From: Pavlovales sp. CCMP2436 | Lineage: Eukaryota > Haptophyta > Pavlovophyceae > Pavlovales | Assembly (NCBI GenBank): GCA_026770615.1 | Contig: MU632013.1 | Coordinates: 3,303 to 15,626 of the forward strand | Direction of reading: 5' to 3' | Length of the DNA stretch: 12,324 nt | Shown: positions 7,238 to 12,324 of the stretch, one piece after another | How positions within the stretch are numbered: position 1 is the first letter of the stretch | Layout: each line of letters opens with the position of its first letter | Notes under the pieces: generated by a model | Databases searched by the model: none | What the model saw: the letters and a program-made list of their open reading frames with translations, nothing else | Told to the model about the DNA's origin: nothing | Translations under genes and position numbers: made by a program

Positions 7238-10200
7238 TCAGACTTTCAAGCTTCTACTGTGCTCGACCCCGCGCGTGAGTAGAATCTCCTCCTCGCTCTT
7301 CTTGGCCGTTGTGTCCACGCCGTAGATGGAGCAGTGCGCCCATTTGTGCACGCCGCACTTGCGGCACTTGTGACGGTGCACCGACTCGTCGATGACGTAC
7401 ACGCGCTCGCCGCAGCCGCCGCACTGGTGCGCGTACTTGTACACCGTCTTCTGCTGCAGGCTATGGCCCTGCGCGGTGCACCGCTCCACCAGCGCCTTGA
7501 CATCGCTGTAGCGGTTGCAGTCCTCGCACCAGGTGGCATCGATGCGCTTCTTGCACGTCTTCTCCATCTCCAGCGCGGCCGCCTCCTTCTTGCCCAGCGC
7601 GTCGGTGCGCACCTCCCAGCGCTCGCGCTCGCCCGCCTCCGAGTCGGCCGCGTGCGCCGAGCGCAAGGCAAGCACGGCCTCGGCGAGGGCGGCTTCCTCG
7701 AACTGCGGCCGCTGCTTGTGGTCGAAGAGCCCGCCCTTGCCGCCGCCGCCGCTACCGCCGGCCACGGGTCTGGGCGGCTTCCCGTCGGAGAAGGCGTGCG
7801 CCTGTGCCGCCTTGCGCTGCAGTTCGGCCGCGCGGCCCTTTCCGCCCACCGAGCCGCCGCCGTCGCCTGCCGCGCCCGCACCGGCCGCGCCGGGCTTGCC
7901 CACGCACCCGGCGGCGAGGGGCTGCGCGTTCTCACGGCGCGTGTGTGCGGACGACTGCAGCGCGGGGTCGGCGCGCGCGCGCGCCACCGGGCTGGTCAGG
8001 CCGGCGTACATGCCCGCGTGCTGCCTGGTGGCCCCTGAAGCGGCGGCGGCCGAGGCGGCCGCCGCGTGCGCCTTGAGCTTGGCACCCGCCCCCTTCGTGT
8101 TGGCTTTGTGCCGCTCGCGCTGCAGTTCGAGCGCCGTCCGCGGCGGCGAGGGATCGCGCCCGCGCCGCGTGTCGGCGAGCGTTGGCGAGCGCGGCCGCTT
8201 GCGCTGCGCCGCGGCTTTGGCGGCCGAGTCGGAGCGCTCGCCGCCGCTGCTCCACACGCCCTGTGTCCGCGGCTGCAGTGGCGTACTCGCCGTGGCCGGC
8301 CGCGACGGCGGCACGGTGGGCCGCGGCTGCGCGCTCGGCGCGGTGTGCCGCGGCTGCCCGCTCGGCGCGGCCGGCCGCGGCGCGCCCCTGTCGGCGCAGG
8401 CCAGGCGGGGCGCGGCGGGCGGTAGCATCGCGGCGGCCCGCGCCTGCACCTCCCCGGCCGCAGCCCTGCGCGGCGGCGGCGGCGGCACGGCGGCGGCCTT
8501 CTCCGCCGTCGAGGCTTTGGGCGCGGACCGCTGCGCCGCCGGCCTGGACGCCTCCACCGGCTCGTCGATGACCAGCTCCTCGCCGTCGGACAGGTTGCCG
8601 TCGAGGAGCTTGCGCTTGAGAATGGCCACGTGCATCTTGCTCTTCTTCAGCTCCGCCACCAGCTGGTGAAACTTAGCGAGCAACGCCTTCTCCCGGCCCT
8701 CCACTGCCCCCAGCTGGGCCTGTACAGTGCGGTACATCTCGAGCGAGACGGTGGTGACACCCTTGGGCTTGCCCTCGCTGTGCTTGCGGCTGCCGCTGCC
8801 GTGCGCCTTGGGCTGCGACGCGCCGCCGCCCTGCGCCCCGTAGGCCGCGCCCTCGCCCTCGGTGCCCTTGCTACCCTGCGGCTGCAGCTTGGCGCTGACG
8901 CCGCCCACCGCCCTGCTCCACTGGCTGATGTGGAAGCGGCAGTGTGTGCGCTCCTTGCAGTACACGAAGTGGCTGCAGCTGCCGCTGCCATTCTTATTCC
9001 CCTCGCACGCGCCAACGTCCTTGGCAATGCCCACGCACACGAGCTGCCGCCCCTTGTCGATCATGAGGCTGAGGCTGGACGACGCGCCCTCGCCCTGCTT
9101 CTCGTAGAAGTCGAGCTTGAACTGTTGCAGCAGCAGTCGTACGCGTTTATGTATAGGTTATAGATGGGCAGTGGGAGGGGGGGCGACTCCAACACCTCCC
9201 GGACTTCCTGAGCTCGTCAGTCCAGGTTTGAAGGGTAGTCAGGGGCGGGTTGGAGAGAAGGCCACGGGCTAAACATACAGGTGTATATATTACATATATT
9301 ACACACACACACACACACATGTATATATATATATATTTATATATATATATATGCCGACTAAGGCACGCAGCAGACAATGGGCAACGCAGCGCTCAGACCA
9401 GCACAACATTCAGAACAGTCAGACGCCAGCTTGAATCCCTATCAGTAGTATGGGCAGTAATATATGCAAAAATTTATACGTAATATATACATGTACATAA
9501 TATACAGGTGTATAGGGCGGTCGCGCACCTGCACCACCGCGACCAGCGAGCCGATCCCCACCAGCCGGTGCGTCTCGTACGCGTCCCCGAAGAGGGTGAG
9601 GTTGAGGCCGGCGCAGTGATCCTTGAGCGCGCTCACCTTGAGGCGCATGTACTTGTTGCCGTTCTTGCTCTCTAACGGCAAACTCTTTTCCACGATCACG
9701 CACAGAGTGAGCAGCTCCTCGGCGGCGGCAGGCAGCGCCGAGCTGCCCTTGGTCAGCCCGGCCAGTGTGGGAAAGGGAGTATAGTTGTGCGCCGCCACCA
9801 TGGAAGCCACGTTGGACGAGGAGATGATGCGTTCGCGCAGCTCGAGCCCGGTGAACTTCTCCGTACGCAGCGCAGCCTCGCTCGCCTGCACCCGCGCCGG
9901 CGCTGCCGCTGCCGCGGCCGTGGGCGCGGCGCCGGCGGCGGAGGCGTTCGGCTGCGCGGAGCCGGCCGCGGGGTCGCGCGGCGGGGCTCGCGCGGCGGCG
10001 AGCGGCGGGCGCGGCGGCGGTGGGGGCGATGGTACGCGAGCCTCGTCCTCCTCCTCCTCCTCCTCGAGTTGGCGCGCTAGATCCGCGCCGCTCGACTCGC
10101 TGTCGGATTCGCTGTCAGACTCGGACTCGCCTGACTCGCTCTCCGCCTCTCCGCCCTCCGTCGGCCGAGGCGGACTCGCGCCACCCACGCGTGCCGGTCC

Positions 10201-10662
10201 GTTGGCCGCGCGCGCCGCGGGCTGCGTGGGCGAGCCGAACTGGTCGTCGAGCTGCAGCAGCGCCTCCTCCTCCGCCGCCTCCGCCTCGGCCGCCTCGTCG
10301 CGCTCGTCCGGCGGTCCACCGCCCTCGGCCTCGTACGCGGCGAGCTGCAGATCCTCGTCCTCGTCGTAGTCGTCGAACTTGTCGGCGTGCGCAGAGCCGC
10401 GCTGCGCCCTCGCTCCGCGCTCGACCGCGACGCCCAAAGGCTCGTCCTCCGCAGAAGATCCACCCTCGTCGCCGTCGCCACCCGCGAGGCCGAGCTCGCC
10501 GCCCCCATCCCCGTCGGCCTCGGCCTCGTCTGCCACCACATACGAGCCCCCCGCTGCCGCTTCCACCGCTGCCGCCTCTTCCGCCGCCAGCAGCTGCAGC
10601 TCCTCCTCCCTCATCTGCGCCTCCTCTTCGAGCAGCAGCAGCTCCTCGTCCTCGTCCGCCAT
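7238..10662 (-). CDS. MCM10: Mcm10 DNA replication initiation factor
   Basis: Exon 1 (10662-9529) and exon 2 (9121-7238) join in phase 0 to give 1005 residues. Residues 1-250 are acidic and Ser/Glu-rich with a helical start (MADEDEELLLLEEEAQ). FTGLELRERIISSS at 270 opens the conserved OB-fold, which runs across the splice junction to about 405. A CCCH finger follows with Cys417-x9-Cys427-x11-Cys439-x2-His442, the exact spacing of animal Mcm10. After a long Ala/Pro/Gly/Arg-rich linker, the C-terminal zinc domain uses Cys910, 913, 926, His931 and Cys945, 948, 964, 967, then EILLTRGVEH. Mcm10 binds single-stranded DNA, the CMG helicase and polymerase alpha at origins in the nucleus. The C-terminal zinc domain is present in metazoan but not yeast Mcm10. 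The ATG at 10662 has a good GGAATGG context; the frame extends upstream only to a TTG. The stop is TGA. Confidence 0.93.
9275..9287. repeat. 13-bp direct repeat ATACAGGTGTATA, left copy
   Basis: It is repeated exactly at 9502-9514. The two copies bracket the microsatellites and R1 copy 3 inside the Mcm10 intron, as a target-site duplication would. Confidence 0.6.
9288..9352. repeat. AT/AC microsatellite tract
   Basis: The tract includes (AC)n at 9301-9319 and (TA)n with one interruption at 9321-9352. It abuts the truncated end of R1 copy 3 without a gap. Confidence 0.9.
9353..9447 (-). repeat. Dispersed repeat family R1, copy 3 (truncated)
   Basis: The minus-strand sequence matches 6069-6163 with about four differences in 95 nt. 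It ends at CTTAGTCGGC, where copies 1 and 2 continue with TGCGCTGGC; here a TA microsatellite begins instead. Its high similarity to copy 2 implies recent mobility or conversion. Confidence 0.9.
9502..9514. repeat. 13-bp direct repeat ATACAGGTGTATA, right copy
   Basis: This is an exact copy of 9275-9287, lying 14 nt inside the Mcm10 splice donor. Confidence 0.6.
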
Positions 10663-11174
10663 TCCGCCGTTCCCGGAGTCCAGCGTGCACCGAAGCCCAG
10701 AGCTCGCTGCGATGGAGCGCTCCGGAGCGTGCGCCAAAGGAGCGACGTACGCTCGTCCGAGGAGGGCCTCCTCGCACGCGCTTGACTTTCGTTCAACGAA
10801 CCGTGGGGGGTTACAAAACGACGCGCATATTGAATCAGGTGTCAGAGGCCACTAATCCTGAATAAGCTCTGACCATGGGGACCTTCTGAGCTTAGTGGTC
10901 AGAATCAAATCGGGGACCTCTGAGCACCCCTCAAAGATCCGTTTGTCGGGAGATGAGCGACCTGGCGCTGTCCCAGACGGTCGGGAGATGAGGTTGGCGC
11001 CGATTGGTGCCGATTTTGATATAAATCGGTTACGGACGAGGCTTAAAAACCGCGAAACACGCGTCGCGAAGCGTCGCGAAGCCCACGACCCCTTCGAGGT
11101 CCCACGCACGGCCGTCGCGACGCTTACCGGGTCGCGGAGCCGCCCGGGCGATTTCGGGCGCGCCGGGCGCGGCG
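10663..11174. promoter_or_regulatory. Divergent promoter region between Mcm10 and the zinc-finger gene
   Basis: The two genes are transcribed away from each other from this 512-nt spacer. A TATA-like TATAAAT lies at 11020-11026, about 150 nt before the plus-strand ATG. Short direct repeats occur at about 35-nt spacing: GGGGACCTTCTGAGC at 10877 with GGGGACCTCTGAGC at 10912, and GTCGGGAGATGAG at 10945 and 10980. A tandem GCGTCGCGAA pair lies near 11061-11080. Their function is unknown. Confidence 0.5.
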
Positions 11175-12324
11175 ATGTCTTTCGCGGATCCGGTGCTCCT
11201 CCGGCAGCTGGCGCGGGCGCTCCCGGCCTTCCCTCGCGCCACACTCAAGAGTGTAGTTTCAGAAAAAAAATGCGCTGGAGAGTCCTGGCCGCCGTAAAGC
11301 TGATGTGCGCGCGTTCGTTGCCCGTGCGCCCTCCTTTCACCCGCCCTTGGCCATCGGATAACCATGTCTGCGTCAGCACACGGTCTGGGCATAGGATTCC
11401 TTTCACCATAGTTTTAGTCCTTGGCCTCGATGCCGGGTTCCGAGACAGACCCTGCCTGGGTTAAGATGCTGACGCCGACGCCAGCCTGCTCTGGTCTGGC
11501 GCGACTCCTCGACTGGGTCGTCGTGGACGCGCTCACCACGGGGCCAATGCTCATCTTGATCAAGGTGTCGACGACCTCGATCACCGCACAGCACGATGGT
11601 GCGGCGCCAGCCTCTGCTGCGTCGCTCGAGGACACACTCTCGCGCTGCGGCCCAAGCTCTGCTCGCACGTCCCACGCGCATCCGACCAGCGGCTTCAGCA
11701 TGCTCGCGGCGTTCAAGGGCGGCAGGACGCGTGCGACGCACACGGAGGAAGGGTCGGAGCAGCCTGCGCGCACGCGCTTCAGCTGGGAGGCCGCCGCTGA
11801 CGACGGGCCCGGAGCCATCCGCCTCGCCGACTTGCTCACATCTCTGCACCACATCAAATGATCTCACCCGTCATCTCTCTGGTCGCAGGCGCTCACCTTG
11901 GACAAATCGCACGCGCTGGCCGCGTTGCCAGTCGGCGTGGAGGCCGCATGCTGCCGTATCGAGCTCTCCCTCGACGCTTCCATCGCCATCCTCGAGGACA
12001 CAATCTTGTTTCCGGCTGTCGACGCCAAAATCGAGGCGAGGCTACTGCAGTGGCAACTCCACGAGCCGTGGGGCGACGCGGAGCTCGGGCTCGCACGCGA
12101 GCCGCCGAAGGTGGAGGATGGCGACGAGGATGAGATGTTCGACGGTAAATTCCCGTGCGACGAGGCCGAGTGCGTACCGGGCCACCAATCCGAGTGACCT
12201 CACGAGGCACAAGCGCACGCACAGTGGCAAGCGGCCGTTCCCGTGCGACGAGGCCGGCTGCGGCTACCGGGCCTCTCAGTCGGGCCATCTCAATATCCAC
12301 AAGCGCATGCACAGCGGCGAGCGG
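11175..12324 (+). CDS. C2H2 zinc-finger protein, spliced and possibly damaged, partial
   Basis: A predicted first exon 11175-11252 (MSFADPVLLRQLARALPAFP..., 26 codons) joins in phase 0 to 11418 across a 165-nt intron. The second block, to 11861, has no recognised domain (DPAWVKMLTPTPACSGLARL, and later RLADLLTSLHHIK before TGA). In the same frame coding resumes at 11889 after a pyrimidine-rich acceptor (TCTCTCTGGTCGCAG): ALTLDKSHALAALPVGVEAA, an acidic linker, then KFPCDEAEC. Two bases are then missing relative to the next finger unit. In the shifted frame two fingers follow: YRATNPSDLTRHKRTHSGKR and FPCDEAGC-GYRASQSGHLNI-HKRMH. These are C-x4-C...H-x3-H nucleic-acid-binding fingers, so a nuclear DNA-binding role is likely. 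The gene continues past the right edge. It may be a pseudogene. Confidence 0.5.
11253..11417 (+). other. Predicted intron 1 of the zinc-finger gene (165 nt)
   Basis: The donor is AAGAGT/GTAGTT and the acceptor CACCATAGTTTTAG/TCCTTG, both phase 0. Without splicing the first exon meets TAA at 11295-11297, and the second block is closed upstream by TAG at 11415-11417, which is the acceptor itself. Confidence 0.4.

Larger units (their letters stand above)
9122..9528 (-). other. Mcm10 intron (407 nt) containing repeats
   Basis: The donor is GTGGTGCAG/GTGCGC and the acceptor CTGCTGCAACAG/TTCAAG, both phase 0. Joining gives SLVAVVQ-FKLDFYEKQG and then SSLSLMIDKGRQLVCVG, of the right length for the OB-fold to zinc-finger connection in Mcm10. 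The intron is AT-richer than the exons and holds microsatellites and R1 copy 3. Confidence 0.8.

Noticed and set aside
9353..9447. tRNA gene or tRNA-derived B box in the R1 repeat
   Set aside because: AGCTTGAATCC matches the B-box consensus at only 8 of 11 positions, and no convincing A box or cloverleaf was found. It is kept only as a hint for the SINE idea.
10663..10737. Upstream extension of Mcm10 by 25 residues
   Set aside because: It starts with TTG (TTGGCGCACGCT), not ATG. The first ATG at 10662 has good context and begins the acidic N terminus.
7334..10865. Long plus-strand frames opposite Mcm10
   Set aside because: They are antisense shadows in GC-rich DNA with Arg/Ala/Pro-heavy composition. 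The minus strand carries conserved Mcm10 zinc and OB-fold motifs.

Overview
The window looks like GC-rich nuclear DNA of a unicellular eukaryote, probably a haptophyte-type alga. The support is spliced genes with GT-AG introns, an Mcm10 replication gene, an F-box/kelch gene, a Patched/SSD-like membrane protein, and C2H2 fingers of the 'FPCDEAGC-GYRA...HKRMHSGER' style that I associate with haptophytes. The lineage is inferred from gene style, not from a marker gene. No bacterial operons, rRNA, tRNA or CRISPR arrays were seen.

Layout from left to right. Positions 1-475 are a short tandem repeat followed by a compound triplet-repeat tract. This lies in what is probably the third intron of a minus-strand Patched/SSD-like gene, whose first three exons occupy 501-1674. 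A second minus-strand spliced gene of unknown function follows (about 1939-2447). Then comes copy 1 of a roughly 125-nt dispersed repeat (2567-2691). A head-to-head pair follows: a minus-strand C2H2/alanine-rich gene (2729-3376) and a plus-strand F-box/kelch gene (about 3315-4769). Both keep long, protein-like frames but carry in-frame stop codons, so I call them pseudogenes unless the base calls prove wrong.

Positions 4770-7237 hold no convincing gene but contain the best-defined mobile DNA. An 832-nt palindromic (foldback/MITE-like) element at 5456-6287 has arms of about 230 nt, an 8-9 bp target-site duplication, and regularly spaced GCGGATCCG subrepeats. A 190-nt insert carrying copy 2 of the dispersed repeat sits exactly inside its right arm. 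A short motif, TGAGGCCCAGTTTCTTAA, recurs around it.

The best gene is a two-exon minus-strand Mcm10 (7238-10662, 1005 aa) with its OB-fold, CCCH zinc finger and C-terminal paired zinc ribbon. Its single 407-nt intron contains copy 3 of the dispersed repeat, flanked by AC/TA microsatellites and 13-bp direct repeats. A 512-nt divergent promoter region with short repeats at about 35-nt spacing separates Mcm10 from a plus-strand, probably spliced C2H2 zinc-finger gene. That gene runs off the right edge and shows an in-frame stop and a 2-nt frameshift.

The genes do not form a pathway; the window is a mosaic of one housekeeping replication gene, several fragmentary or decaying genes and nested repeats. 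The main points of novelty are the palindromic element with its nested insert, the repeat family found inside the Mcm10 intron, and the stop-interrupted but length-preserved genes.
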